In this document: positions 7,431 to 15,728 of the stretch, piece by piece | How positions within the stretch are numbered: the stretch's first letter is position 1 | Layout of the letters: every line of letters begins with the position of its first letter | Origin: Iamia sp. SCSIO 61187 | GTDB taxonomy: Bacteria > Actinomycetota > Acidimicrobiia > Acidimicrobiales > Iamiaceae | NCBI RefSeq assembly: GCF_019443745.1 | Contig: NZ_CP050948.1 | Span: forward strand, 2,732,001-2,796,000 | DNA: 64,000 bases | Direction: 5' to 3' | Made by a program: the position numbers and the translations under genes | The notes under the pieces: generated by a model | Seen by the model: only the letters and a program-made list of their open reading frames with translations | The model's database searches: none | What the model was told of the DNA's origin: nothing

Positions 7431-9465
7431 CGGCCCGGGCCCACATCTGGAGGTAGGCCTCGGCTCCGTTGGCCAGGTCCTCCACGATCTGGGGGCCGGC
7501 GATGACCCGGAGATCCTCCACCCAGTCGGGGAACAGGCCGTAGTGCGCGGCCCCGTCGGTGTTGATGTCCCACACCCGCGTCCCGGAGCGGTGCCGGTCG
7601 ACGACGGTGCCGCCGTCGAAGGTGCGGAACGGGTAGCGGACCGGGTTGGCGGCGTTGCCGGGGCGGACGTCGGCCTGGGCCCCGAGGCCGTTGGTGTCGG
7701 TGCCGTAGCCGATGCCGAAGAGGCCGGGCGCCCGGGTGGCCCGCGCCCGCCGCCAGTCCTCCACGTAGTCCGACGAGGTCACGGCGTAGGGGGCGACCAC
7801 GCCGCCGAGGTCCTGGAGCCGCTCCTGGCTCGTGCCGTCGCCCCAGCTGTGGCTGGTGATGAGCCCGGAGTAGCCGCGCCGCTCGAGGATGGCGAGGGTC
7901 TCCTGGCGCGCCTTCACGCTCAGGTGGTCGGTCTCGATGATCATCCCCCGGTCGGCCAGGGCCTCGATGGCGTGGCGACCCAGGTCGGTGAGGCCGCGCG
8001 GGTTGCACAGCGGGCCCATCGGGTAGGCGGGCAGGTCACCGCCGAGGAGCGGTCGCACCCCCTCGCCCAGGACCGCCGCCAGCACCTCCTGGTTGCCGTT
8101 GAGGTTCGTCGGCTCGTTGTCGTGCTCGGCGGCGCCGGGCGCGCACTGCTCGGGGGACCACCACTCGCCCGTGGCCCACCTGTTGCCCACGTTCACCAGC
8201 AAGCCGGTGGCACCGTCGTCGTAGGCGGTGCCGCCCAGGGCGTTGTCGAACTTGTGCACCGGGAACAGCGAGCGCACGCCCAGGTCGTGCAGCTCGTCGA
8301 GGCCGTCGTCGATCATCTGCTCGGTGCAGTGCGGCGTCTGGCCGGTGCGCCCGCAGTCGAGGACCTCGGACACCTCGACGCCCAGGACCACCGCCAGCTT
8401 GCCCTCGTTGATCACCCGGCGGGCCTCGGCCGAGCTGGTCACGATCCGGAAGAACCCCTTGCCCGGTCCCTTGAACTGGGCGTCGATGTAGTCCTGGAGC
8501 GCGTACATGTCCGCCGCCTGCATCCGCACGCTGTCCATCTCGTTGCAGCTCGTCCCCGCCTTGAGCGGGTAGATCTCGCACAGCGCCCCGTTCTCGACCA
8601 GGTCGTTGACCATGATCCGCAGGCCGCCCCGCCAGGCCCGCTCGATCCAGCGCCAGTAGGTGCCCTCGTGGGTCAGCGACTCGGGGCGGGGCCAGCCGGC
8701 GAAGGTGGGCCAGCCGTCGGGGTCGTGGGTGCCGACGGGCGAGCCGGTGGCGAGGAGGTTCTCGGCCGCGGCGGCGACGCCCATCCCCTGGTGGTCGAGG
8801 CAGTCCTCCAGGGCGACGGTGACGCCGTAGGGGCTCCACGGCCGGCCGCAGTGGAAGCGCCCGCCGAGGAACCGGAAGGCGCTGACGTGGGTGTGGGCGT
8901 CGAGGAAGCCCCGGACCCGGGCGGTCGGGCTGGGGCCCCGGAGCGGGGTCCCGGTCATGCCCGGGTCGATGTCGGGGAAGGCGGCGCACCCGGTGGCACC
9001 GACCAGCTCCCAGCGGGCCTCGACCAGCGTCGAGTGGGCGACGCGCCCGGAGCGGTCGACGGTCAGGCCCCGACCGTTGGTGAGCGCCGCGAACGACACC
9101 TGCGCCCCCGACGCCGTGATGGTCCAGTCCGCCGGTGGTCCCGGGGTCTTGGTGGTCGTCACGGTGCCGAGGGGCGCGACCTGGAGCATGCGGCCGTCGG
9201 GACCGAAGAACAGGTAGCGGCCGAGGGCGGTGGCCTGCATGCGGAACGGCGTCGCCCGCGCCGCGTCGGCGACGGTGGTGGCGCCCAGGGCGTCGAGGCG
9301 CACGACGCGGCCCGTCGTCGCGTCGCGGAGGGCGTGGCACCCGCCGGCGAAGGAGTAGATGTCGACCGGTGTCGGGGGCACCGGCTCGCAGGCGGTCAGC
9401 GTCCCGACGGTCGCCACGAGGGCGACCACGACGGCGGTGGTGGGGCGGCGGAGGCGGCGGAGCAC
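7414..9465 (-). CDS. Secreted amidohydrolase-like lipoprotein
   Basis: 683-residue exported protein with signal peptide and lipobox LTAC (Cys26). The first 180 residues hold a probable beta-rich domain (YSFAGGCHALRD, GRYLFFGPDGRML). A metal-dependent hydrolase-type domain follows, with the FLDAHTHVSA entry motif near residue 190 and later histidine/acid segments such as LFPVHKFDNALGG, IETDHLSVKARQ and LITSHSWGDG. This recalls the amidohydrolase/membrane-dipeptidase superfamily, but substrate and exact family are not clear. Monocistronic, minus strand; it sits between the PhyH gene and the methyltransferase operon. Confidence 0.75.
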   Translation of the reverse strand: MLRRLRRPTTAVVVALVATVGTLTACEPVPPTPVDIYSFAGGCHALRDATTGRVVRLDALGATTVADAARATPFRMQATALGRYLFFGPDGRMLQVAPLGTVTTTKTPGPPADWTITASGAQVSFAALTNGRGLTVDRSGRVAHSTLVEARWELVGATGCAAFPDIDPGMTGTPLRGPSPTARVRGFLDAHTHVSAFRFLGGRFHCGRPWSPYGVTVALEDCLDHQGMGVAAAAENLLATGSPVGTHDPDGWPTFAGWPRPESLTHEGTYWRWIERAWRGGLRIMVNDLVENGALCEIYPLKAGTSCNEMDSVRMQAADMYALQDYIDAQFKGPGKGFFRIVTSSAEARRVINEGKLAVVLGVEVSEVLDCGRTGQTPHCTEQMIDDGLDELHDLGVRSLFPVHKFDNALGGTAYDDGATGLLVNVGNRWATGEWWSPEQCAPGAAEHDNEPTNLNGNQEVLAAVLGEGVRPLLGGDLPAYPMGPLCNPRGLTDLGRHAIEALADRGMIIETDHLSVKARQETLAILERRGYSGLITSHSWGDGTSQERLQDLGGVVAPYAVTSSDYVEDWRRARATRAPGLFGIGYGTDTNGLGAQADVRPGNAANPVRYPFRTFDGGTVVDRHRSGTRVWDINTDGAAHYGLFPDWVEDLRVIAGPQIVEDLANGAEAYLQMWARAERAAR

Positions 9466-9478
9466 CCCGAGGGTTTCG

Positions 9479-10516
9479 TCAGACGGGGTGCGAGTTCCTC
9501 CCCGGACCCTCCACCGGGCGGGGCGAGAACCATCCTCGGTCGTCGGGCCGCCGCAGGGGGTGGTGGGTCAGGTACTGCGCCAGCCGGGGGCGGTCCGAGC
9601 GGTTGGCGCTGGCGCCGTGGGGGATCTCCTGGCGCCAGATCACCAGGTCCCCGGCGTCGGCCGGCACCGGGACGGCCTCGTCGGCCAGGGCCACCAGGCC
9701 CTCGTCCGCGCCGCCCACCTGGTCGAGCCAGCCGGCGGCGAGGCGGTGGTGGAACCCCGGCACGACCCGCAGCGCACCCTGGTCGGCGGCGGTGTCGGTC
9801 AGGTAGAGGATCCCCTGGGTCTCGAACGGGATGGGCGGGACGAGGCTGGTGTCCCAGTGCAGGTGGGGGCCGGGGAAGGTGTACCCGTCCCGCTCGGGCG
9901 GGTTGAGGCTCAGCCGGTCGACCGAGGCCACGAGGTCGGCGTGCCCGTGGAGCTGGGCGAACGCCTTGGCGACGCGGGCCGACCGGCGGGGCACGTCCAT
10001 CGAGGGGTGCTGGAACTGCTGGACCATGATCCCGCCGGGGCGGGGACGGGACCAGGTCGAGGGGTCGTCGGGATCGGCGCCGACCGTCGCCCACAGGTGG
10101 TCGGCGATCGCTGCCGCCTCGTCGCGTCCGATCGCCTGGGGCAGCACGACCACCCCGTCCCGGTCCCATCGGACCATCTCGTCGGGGGTCAGCACCGGGT
10201 CGGCCGCCATCACCGCCGCCTGCCTCTCGACCTCGGCCTCGGGGGGCGGCCGGCCGTCGCACCAGGCGTCCCAGCGGGCGAGGCGAGCGGGGTCGGGCCG
10301 GCCCGCGGTCGCCACGATCCACGCCGCGAAGGCGTCCCACTCGGGCCGCTCGCTCCCGAGGAGGGTGATGGTCTGCTCGAGCCCCAGGCCCAACGTGTCG
10401 AGCAGGAGCCGCACGGGGACGGTCGGCCCGTCGGAGGGGCGGGCGTGCTGGGTCGTGGCCGCCCACAGGTCGTGCAGCCCCGGCACGCCGCGCAGAGCCT
10501 CGCCTGCGCCATCCAC
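9479..10516 (-). CDS. Phytanoyl-CoA dioxygenase (PhyH) family protein
   Basis: 345-residue non-haem Fe(II)/2-oxoglutarate-dependent oxygenase. The iron-binding triad is visible: His220-x-Asp222 in HLHWD and distal His300 in EIPHGAS, with Arg311 placed to bind 2-oxoglutarate. The first 110 residues are a separate helical extension. Substrate unknown; relatives hydroxylate lipids, antibiotics or small metabolites. GTG start at 10516 lies 6 bases downstream of a TAGCGT box, so probably leaderless. The left palindrome of the RAYT unit begins 17 bases upstream. Confidence 0.87.
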   Translation of the reverse strand: MDGAGEALRGVPGLHDLWAATTQHARPSDGPTVPVRLLLDTLGLGLEQTITLLGSERPEWDAFAAWIVATAGRPDPARLARWDAWCDGRPPPEAEVERQAAVMAADPVLTPDEMVRWDRDGVVVLPQAIGRDEAAAIADHLWATVGADPDDPSTWSRPRPGGIMVQQFQHPSMDVPRRSARVAKAFAQLHGHADLVASVDRLSLNPPERDGYTFPGPHLHWDTSLVPPIPFETQGILYLTDTAADQGALRVVPGFHHRLAAGWLDQVGGADEGLVALADEAVPVPADAGDLVIWRQEIPHGASANRSDRPRLAQYLTHHPLRRPDDRGWFSPRPVEGPGRNSHPV

Positions 10517-10522
10517 GCCCGA

Positions 10523-10528
10523 ACGCTA
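10523..10528 (-). promoter_or_regulatory. -10 box (TAGCGT) for the PhyH gene
   Basis: TAGCGT on the minus strand with a 6-base gap to the GTG at 10516. The adjacent palindrome at 10533-10563 would cover the -35 region, so the inserted repeat may influence this promoter. Confidence 0.5.
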
Positions 10529-10532
10529 CCCC

Positions 10533-10563
10533 CGGTCGGAGTGGGTCAGACCCACTCCGACCG
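10533..10563. repeat. Left RAYT-flanking palindrome (REP-like)
   Basis: Perfect 15-bp inverted repeat around a single central A, core GTGGGTCAGACCCAC. It matches the right-hand palindrome at 28 of 31 positions, the differences being paired so both stay palindromic. Confidence 0.85.
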
Positions 10564-10567
10564 CGTG

Positions 10568-10590
10568 ATGTCACACCCCCTCGTCACCAT
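10568..10590 (+). promoter_or_regulatory. PafBC/RecA-NDp-like promoter of the RAYT gene
   Basis: ATGTCA (10568-10573), 11 bases, CACCAT (10585-10590), then 6 bases to the ATG at 10597. The TGTCA-N11-(T/C)ANNNT layout equals that of the mycobacterial recA P1 promoter, controlled by PafBC. The block TGTCACACCCCC recurs with identical spacing at 15701. Gives a leaderless transcript. Confidence 0.5.
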
Positions 10591-10596
10591 GGCCCC

Positions 10597-11448
10597 ATGC
10601 CACGCGGACCCCGACGTGGATCGGCGAGCGAGATCCACCACGTGATGAACCGAGGAGTCGATCACCAGCCGGTCTTCCTCGCCGATGAAGACCGGCTCGA
10701 GTTCGGCCGCCAGCTCGCCCGGGCGCACGACGAGCTGGGCGTCTCGACGCTGGCGTACTGCCTGATGGGCAACCACTTCCACCTCTTGGTGCGGGCGCCG
10801 GGGGAGACGCTCTCGACCGCCATGCAGCACGTCATCAGCGTCTACACCCGCCACACCAACGACCGGGTCGGACGGGACGGCCCACTGTTCCGGGGGCGGT
10901 TCCACTCGATCCCTGTCGAGACCGACGCCTACCTCCTCCAAGCGACCCGCTACATCCATCGCAATCCCCTGCCTCTGCGGGGGGTCGACTCGCCGGCCGA
11001 GTACCGCTGGTCGAGCTACCGGACGTACCTCGGGCTGCGACCCGCCCCTGCCTTCCTGGACATCGCACCGGTCACGGCGCTGCTCGGCGGACCGGACGCG
11101 GTGGCCGCGTTCACCGAGGGCGAGGTCGCCCCGACCGGGCGATGTGCCTCGGTCCGCATCGAGGACCTTCGGCAGCTCATCGATTGCGCGATCGCTGTCG
11201 ATGACCTGACCCACCGAGAGGACGAGGGCACCCGCCGATGGCTCGCCCGAACCGTGCTGCTCCTCTTGGGGGACCGGTCCTCCGACCCCATCCTCCGTGA
11301 GATCGTCGCCTCCGAGCTGGGGCACCCGTCGCCCGAGGCGGCTCGCTCGGCGCTCCGCCGCGCCCGCCAGCGGCAGGTTGCCGAGCCGATGGTCGGGCGT
11401 GTGCTCGCCTGGGTCGAGGCGGAGCTGGCCCGGTCGGTGTGGGTCTGA
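10597..11448 (+). CDS. REP-associated tyrosine transposase (Y1/IS200-like)
   Basis: 283-residue single-strand DNA transposase of the RAYT type. The HUH motif is intact (His60-Phe-His62 in MGNHFHLL), as is the RYIHRNP segment near residue 119 with the candidate nucleophile Tyr119 (Tyr112 is an alternative). Residues 150-283 form an extra helical region with a probable HTH (ILREIVASELGHPSPEAARSALRRA). No TnpB-type partner is present. The stop codon (11446-11448) lies at the centre of the right palindrome, so gene and repeat are physically fused. Confidence 0.92.
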   Translation: MPRGPRRGSASEIHHVMNRGVDHQPVFLADEDRLEFGRQLARAHDELGVSTLAYCLMGNHFHLLVRAPGETLSTAMQHVISVYTRHTNDRVGRDGPLFRGRFHSIPVETDAYLLQATRYIHRNPLPLRGVDSPAEYRWSSYRTYLGLRPAPAFLDIAPVTALLGGPDAVAAFTEGEVAPTGRCASVRIEDLRQLIDCAIAVDDLTHREDEGTRRWLARTVLLLLGDRSSDPILREIVASELGHPSPEAARSALRRARQRQVAEPMVGRVLAWVEAELARSVWV

Positions 11449-11462
11449 CCCACACCGACCGG
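11430..11462. repeat. Right RAYT-flanking palindrome (REP-like)
   Basis: Perfect 16-bp inverted repeat around a central T, core GTGTGGGTCTGACCCACAC. It holds the last codons and the stop of the RAYT gene and abuts the dehydrogenase stop at 11463. It probably also serves as a bidirectional terminator for the two convergent genes. Confidence 0.85.
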
Positions 11463-12926
11463 TCAGAGCTTGATGCCGATGTACTTGGTCTCGAGGTACT
11501 CGTCGATGCCCTCGGGGCCGCCCTCGCGGCCGAAGCCGGAGTGCTTCACGCCGCCGAAGGGGGCCGCCGGGTTGGAGACGATGCCCTGGTTGAGGCCGAC
11601 CATCCCCGTCTCCAGCCGCTCGCACACCGACACCGCCCGGCCCAGGTCGTTGGTGTACACGTAGGCCACCAGCCCGAAGGGGGTGTCGTTGGCGGCGGCG
11701 ACGGCCTCGTCGTCGGTGCTGAAGGTGGTCACCGGGGCGACGGGGCCGAAGACCTCCTCCTGGAGGATGCGGGCGTCGACGGGGACCTCGGCCAGGACCG
11801 TCGGGGCGTAGAAGTACCCCTGCTCCCCCACCCGTCGGCCGCCGGTGCGGACGGCCGCACCCCGGTCGGTGGCGTCGCCGACCAGCTCGCTCACCTTGTC
11901 GAGGGTGGGCCGGTCGACCAGCGGGCCCACGTCGACGCCGTCCTCGCTCCCCCGCCCCACGGTGAGAGCACCCATGCGCTCGGACAGCGCGGCGGTGAAA
12001 GCCTCGGCGATCGACTCGTGCACCAGGAAGCGGTTGGCCGCCGTGCAGGCCTCGCCCCCGTTGCGCATCTTGGCGATCATGGCGCCGTCGACGGCGGCCT
12101 CGACGTCGGCGTCGGCGAACACCACGAACGGGGCGTTGCCGCCGAGCTCCATCGAGACCCGCAGGAGCTGCTCGGCCGACTGCTCGACGAGGCTGCGCCC
12201 CACCTCGGTCGACCCGGTGAAGCTCAGCTTCCGCAGCCGGCTGTCGCGGATGAGCGGCTCGACGACCTCGCCGGTCGAGGTGGTGGTGATGACGTTCAGC
12301 ACGCCGTCGGGGAGCCCGGCCTCGGCCAGGATCTCGGCCAGGCGCAGCATCGTCAGCGGCGTCGACCGGGCCGGCTTGACGACCATCGTGCAGCCGGCGG
12401 CGATGGCGGGGCCGATCTTCCGGGTGCCCATGGCCAGCGGGAAGTTCCACGGGGTGATGAACAGGCACGGCCCGACCGGTTGGCGCATGGTGAGGAGGCG
12501 CGTGTCGCCGGCGGGGGCGACGGACCACCGACCCGAGATGCGGACCGCCTCCTCGCTGAACCAGCGGAAGAACTCGGCGCCGTAGGTGACCTCGGCCCTG
12601 GCGTCCTTGAGGGCCTTTCCGTTCTCGAGCGTCATCAGGAGGGCGAGGTCGTCGGCCTGGGCGGTGATCAGCTCCCACGCCCGGCGCAGGATCTCGCCCC
12701 GCTCCCGCGGCCCGGTCGCGGCCCAGTCGCCCTGGGCGGCGACGGCGGCGGCGAGGGCGGCGTCGCCGTCGGCGGCGGTGGCGTCGGCGACGGTGGCGAT
12801 CACCGCCTCGGTCGACGGATCCTCGACGTCGATGGTCGCGTCGGTGGAGCGCCACGACCCCCCGATGAGCAGCCCGGTGGGGACGGCGTCCACCACCTCC
12901 GCCTCGTGACCGGTGAGTGCTGCCAT
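11463..12926 (-). CDS. gabD: NAD(P)-dependent succinate-semialdehyde-type dehydrogenase
   Basis: Aldehyde dehydrogenase oxidising succinate semialdehyde or a related short aldehyde to the acid. The 487 residues contain the Rossmann segment with Lys184 (VVKPARSTP), Asn161, the FTGSTEVG cofactor loop, general base Glu260 (MELGGNAP) and catalytic Cys294 ([11 protein letters not shown]). I chose the ATG at 12926 because GGAGG lies 6 bases upstream; an in-frame ATG at 12971 has no such site. Its neighbours are two malyl-CoA lyase-like genes read divergently, so a role in C4/C5 acid or glyoxylate metabolism is possible but unproven. Confidence 0.88.
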   Translation of the reverse strand: MAALTGHEAEVVDAVPTGLLIGGSWRSTDATIDVEDPSTEAVIATVADATAADGDAALAAAVAAQGDWAATGPRERGEILRRAWELITAQADDLALLMTLENGKALKDARAEVTYGAEFFRWFSEEAVRISGRWSVAPAGDTRLLTMRQPVGPCLFITPWNFPLAMGTRKIGPAIAAGCTMVVKPARSTPLTMLRLAEILAEAGLPDGVLNVITTTSTGEVVEPLIRDSRLRKLSFTGSTEVGRSLVEQSAEQLLRVSMELGGNAPFVVFADADVEAAVDGAMIAKMRNGGEACTAANRFLVHESIAEAFTAALSERMGALTVGRGSEDGVDVGPLVDRPTLDKVSELVGDATDRGAAVRTGGRRVGEQGYFYAPTVLAEVPVDARILQEEVFGPVAPVTTFSTDDEAVAAANDTPFGLVAYVYTNDLGRAVSVCERLETGMVGLNQGIVSNPAAPFGGVKHSGFGREGGPEGIDEYLETKYIGIKL

Positions 12927-12954
12927 GGGGACCTCCAGGGGTGGGACGTCGACG

Positions 12955-12960
12955 ACCGTA
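12955..12960 (-). promoter_or_regulatory. Candidate -10 box for the dehydrogenase gene
   Basis: TACGGT on the minus strand, giving a start site about 22 bases upstream of the ATG at 12926, compatible with the GGAGG ribosome-binding site between them. No clear -35. Confidence 0.3.
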
Positions 12961-13047
12961 CCGTCGGACACCCTGCCTCCGTCTCGCCCTGCTCACCCGG
13001 CAGGTCGTAGGTTCGCCCTGACGCTGACCGCCTCCCAGGAGACCCTC

Positions 13048-14112
13048 GTGCGCAGCCCCAAGGACTTCTTCCGCCCCCTCGCCGTCGGCGCACCGGAGCC
13101 GGTGCGCGAGATCCCGGTGCGGCCGTCGCGGATGATCCACTTCTTCCCGCCCCACCTGGAGAAGGTGGTGGCCAAGCTGCCCGAGATCGCCGCCCAGGCC
13201 GACGTGGTGCTGGGCAACCTGGAGGACGCCATCCCCTCCGACAGCAAGGAGGCGGCCCGGGCGGGGCTGGTCAAGGTGGCCAAGGAGGTCGACCTGGGCG
13301 AGGCCCAGCTCTGGACCCGGGTCAACAGCCTCGACTCGCCCTGGGTCCTCGACGACCTGACCACGCTCGTCACCGAGGTCGGCGACAAGCTCGACGTGAT
13401 CATGATCCCCAAGGTCGAGGGGCCCGAGGACATCCACTACGTCGACCGCCTGCTGGCCCAGCTCGAGGCCCGGGCCGGGCTCACCGAGCCGCTGCTGGTG
13501 CACGCCATCCTCGAGACGGCCCGGGGCGTGGCCAACGTCGAGGAGATCTGCGCCGCCAGCCCCCGCATGCAGGGCCTGTCGCTGGGCCCGGCCGACCTGG
13601 CCGCCAACCGGCGCATGAAGACCACCCGCGTCGGCGGCGGCCACCCCGGCTACCTCGTCCGCCAGGACCCCACCGGCGAGGACCTCACCGAGGGCCGGGC
13701 GACCTACCAGCAGGACCTGTGGCACTACACGATCGCCCGCATGGTCGACGCCTGCGCCGCCAACGGGATCCTCCCGTACTACGGCCCCTTCGGCGACATC
13801 AAGGACACCGTCGCCTGCGAGGACCAGTTCCGCAACGCCTTCCTCCTCGGCTGCGTCGGGGCGTGGAGCCTCCACCCGGTGCAGATCGCCATCGCCAAGA
13901 AGGTCTTCTCGCCCGACCCGGCCGACGTGGCCCACGCCCGAGAGGTCATCGAGGCCATGGGTGACGGCACCGGTGCGGTGATGCTGAACGGGAAGATGGA
14001 GGACGACGCCTCGGTCAAGCAGTGCCACGTGATCATGGGCCTGGCCCGCGAGCTGGCCGACCGCGACCCCGACCTGGCCGAGGCCTACGGCTTCTCGTCG
14101 ACGGAGGCCTGA
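13048..14112 (+). CDS. HpcH/HpaI-family lyase, malyl-CoA lyase-like
   Basis: 354-residue TIM-barrel protein of the CitE/HpcH group, which cleave or form malyl-CoA, methylmalyl-CoA or citramalyl-CoA with Mg2+. Visible signatures are [14 protein letters not shown] (acidic metal/substrate loop), [34 protein letters not shown] (with the metal-binding Glu) and [11 protein letters not shown]. The C-terminus from about residue 220 is longer than in the next gene. GTG start at 13048 is supported by AGGAG 8 bases upstream. Two bases separate it from the next paralogue, so they form an operon, like mcl1/mcl2 pairs of glyoxylate-assimilation pathways. Confidence 0.83.
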   Translation: MRSPKDFFRPLAVGAPEPVREIPVRPSRMIHFFPPHLEKVVAKLPEIAAQADVVLGNLEDAIPSDSKEAARAGLVKVAKEVDLGEAQLWTRVNSLDSPWVLDDLTTLVTEVGDKLDVIMIPKVEGPEDIHYVDRLLAQLEARAGLTEPLLVHAILETARGVANVEEICAASPRMQGLSLGPADLAANRRMKTTRVGGGHPGYLVRQDPTGEDLTEGRATYQQDLWHYTIARMVDACAANGILPYYGPFGDIKDTVACEDQFRNAFLLGCVGAWSLHPVQIAIAKKVFSPDPADVAHAREVIEAMGDGTGAVMLNGKMEDDASVKQCHVIMGLARELADRDPDLAEAYGFSSTEA

Positions 14113-14114
14113 TC

Positions 14115-14996
14115 GTGACGAACGACGCTGAACTCCGTCCCCGTCGGTCCGTCCTCTACATGCCGGGCGCCAACGAGCGGGCCCTCGAGAAGGCCAAGGG
14201 CCTCCCGGCCGACGCCATCATCTTCGACCTCGAGGACGCCGTCGCCCCCGACGCCAAGGCCGAGGCCCGCGACCGGGTCTGCGCCGCCGTCGGCTCGGGC
14301 GAGTACGGCGGCCGGGAGCTGACCATCCGGGTCAACGGCCTCGACACCGAGTGGCACACCGACGACCTGGCCGCGGCAGCAGCCGCCGGCCCGGCCGCGG
14401 TGGTCGTCCCCAAGGTCGGCTCCGTCGCCGACGTGCACGCCATCGAGAAGGGCCTCGAGTCCGCCGGAGCTCCCGACCACACGGCCATCTGGGCGATGGT
14501 CGAGACGCCCGCCGCCATGTTGGGCGCCCTCGACATCGCCTCGGCCTCGGAGCGCCTCACCGTCCTGGTCATGGGCACCAACGACCTGGCCAAGGAGCTC
14601 CACGCCGAGCACGTGCCGGGCCGCCAGCCGCTGCTCACCGGCCTGGGCCTGTGCCTGCTCGCCGCCCGGGCCACCGGGAAGGTCATCCTCGACGGCGTCT
14701 ACAACGACATCAAGGACCCGGAGGGCTTCGAGGCCGAGTGCGTCCAGGGGCGCCAGATGGGCTTCGACGGCAAGACCCTGATCCACCCGAGCCAGCTGGA
14801 GCCGGCCAACCGGGTGTGGGCCCCGGCCGAGGACGCCGTCGCCGACGCCCGGGAGCTGATCGCCACCTTCGAGGAGGGCGTCGCCGCCGGCAAGGGCGTC
14901 GTCACCCACAACGGCCGCATGATCGAGAACATGCACGTCGACAACGCCCGCCGCCTGATCGCCCTGAGCGAGGCGATCGCCGCCCTCGACACCTGA
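14115..14996 (+). CDS. CitE-like lyase/thioesterase (second HpcH/HpaI paralogue)
   Basis: 293-residue CitE-type protein with RRSVLYMPGANERALEKA, the IIFDLEDAVAPDAK acidic loop, IRVNGLDTEW, VVVPKVG, WAMVETPAAMLGA and a C-terminal GKTLIHPSQLEPAN, which in CitE relatives caps the CoA site. Relatives include citramalyl-CoA lyase and malyl-CoA thioesterase; sequence alone does not decide. GTG start at 14115, two bases after the previous stop. It differs clearly from its upstream neighbour, so the pair is an old duplication or two recruited paralogues. Confidence 0.83.
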   Translation: MTNDAELRPRRSVLYMPGANERALEKAKGLPADAIIFDLEDAVAPDAKAEARDRVCAAVGSGEYGGRELTIRVNGLDTEWHTDDLAAAAAAGPAAVVVPKVGSVADVHAIEKGLESAGAPDHTAIWAMVETPAAMLGALDIASASERLTVLVMGTNDLAKELHAEHVPGRQPLLTGLGLCLLAARATGKVILDGVYNDIKDPEGFEAECVQGRQMGFDGKTLIHPSQLEPANRVWAPAEDAVADARELIATFEEGVAAGKGVVTHNGRMIENMHVDNARRLIALSEAIAALDT

Positions 14997-14999
14997 CGC

Positions 15000-15026
15000 G
15001 CACACGTCGCCCCGCAGGCGGTGTGC
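15000..15026. terminator. Hairpin filling the gap between convergent genes
   Basis: GCACAC (15000-15005) pairs with GTGTGC (15021-15026), with an inner CGCC/GGCG helix and loop CCGCA. It fills almost all of the 30 bases between two converging stop codons, so it is placed to end transcription from both sides, though no T-runs are present. Confidence 0.5.
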
Positions 15027-15632
15027 CTACGCGGCGGCCTTGGCGTTGTGGCCGAGGGTGGTGGCGGCGGCGCGGCCGTCGAGGAGGTACTGGGCGCCGG
15101 TGAAGAGGGTCAGCCCGACGGCGACCCACAGGGTGGCGTCGGCCAGCGTCGGGTGGTCGACGGTCCACGGCAGCAGGGCGAAGGCCACGGCGAACTCCTG
15201 CACGACCGTCTTGACCTTGGCCAGCGGGCGGGCGGGGACGGCGAGGCCGGATCGCCCCAGCCGGGTCCGGTAGGCGGAGATCGCCAGCTCACGGATGGCG
15301 ATCAGCACCACCGGGAACCACATGAAGCGGCCCGCCGCGACCAGGGCGACGAGCGCCCCGAGCACCAGGACCTTGTCGGCCAGCGGGTCGAGGAACGCCC
15401 CCGAACGGGTGGTCCCGTGCTTGCGGGCCAGGTGCCCGTCGACGCCGTCGGTGAAGGCCAGGACGGTCCACATGGCGAACGCACCCCACGAGGAGGGCTC
15501 CCGCACCACGAGGACCAGCAGGGCCGGCGAGAAGAGGAGGCGGATGATGGTGACGGCGTTGGCCGGCGTCAGCAGCGCCGAGGGGCCGTAGCGGTCGACG
15601 TCGAGGAGGATCGGCTCGGGTCGCGGCTTCAT
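15027..15632 (-). CDS. pgsA: CDP-diacylglycerol-glycerol-3-phosphate 3-phosphatidyltransferase
   Basis: Makes phosphatidylglycerophosphate from CDP-diacylglycerol, an integral membrane step. The 201-residue protein has several hydrophobic helices and the complete CDP-alcohol phosphotransferase signature D62-x2-D65-G-x2-A-R-x-G-x3-D82-x3-D86 in TDGVDGHLARKHG through LDPLADK. ATG at 15632 is preceded by AAGGGGG. In many actinobacteria pgsA lies directly beside ftsK and cinA; here ftsK is 3 kb upstream and cinA far away. A cardiolipin/PIP-synthase relative is possible but the neighbourhood favours PgsA. Confidence 0.9.
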   Translation of the reverse strand: MKPRPEPILLDVDRYGPSALLTPANAVTIIRLLFSPALLVLVVREPSSWGAFAMWTVLAFTDGVDGHLARKHGTTRSGAFLDPLADKVLVLGALVALVAAGRFMWFPVVLIAIRELAISAYRTRLGRSGLAVPARPLAKVKTVVQEFAVAFALLPWTVDHPTLADATLWVAVGLTLFTGAQYLLDGRAAATTLGHNAKAAA

Positions 15633-15699
15633 GGCTGATCCCCCTTCATGATCCGTCGATCCTGCCACTCGGGCACGGCCAGCACTGCCCTCCGACCGG

Positions 15700-15722
15700 C
15701 TGTCACACCCCCGGGTTACCTT
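15700..15722 (+). promoter_or_regulatory. PafBC/RecA-NDp-like promoter of the flavin oxidoreductase gene
   Basis: CTGTCA (15700-15705), 11 bases, TACCTT (15717-15722), then 6 bases to the GTG at 15729. TGTCACACCCCC is identical to the element before the RAYT gene and the spacings are the same. Suggests DNA-damage control and a leaderless message. Confidence 0.55.
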
Positions 15723-15728
15723 CGTCCC

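Larger units (their letters stand above)
10533..11462 (+). mobile_element. RAYT unit: transposase gene bracketed by REP-like palindromes
   Basis: A 930-bp unit consisting of left palindrome, a promoter, one Y1 transposase gene and right palindrome, placed between two minus-strand genes. The right palindrome runs to the base before the neighbouring dehydrogenase stop codon. This is the classical arrangement of REP-associated tyrosine transposases, which mobilise or amplify REP sequences. Boundaries are inferred from the repeats alone; no target duplication is expected for this class. Confidence 0.7.

Noticed and set aside
10597-11448. Complete IS200/IS605 element with tnpB
   Set aside because: Only a Y1 transposase is present, with symmetrical REP-like palindromes instead of subterminal hairpins and no TnpB gene; RAYT fits better.
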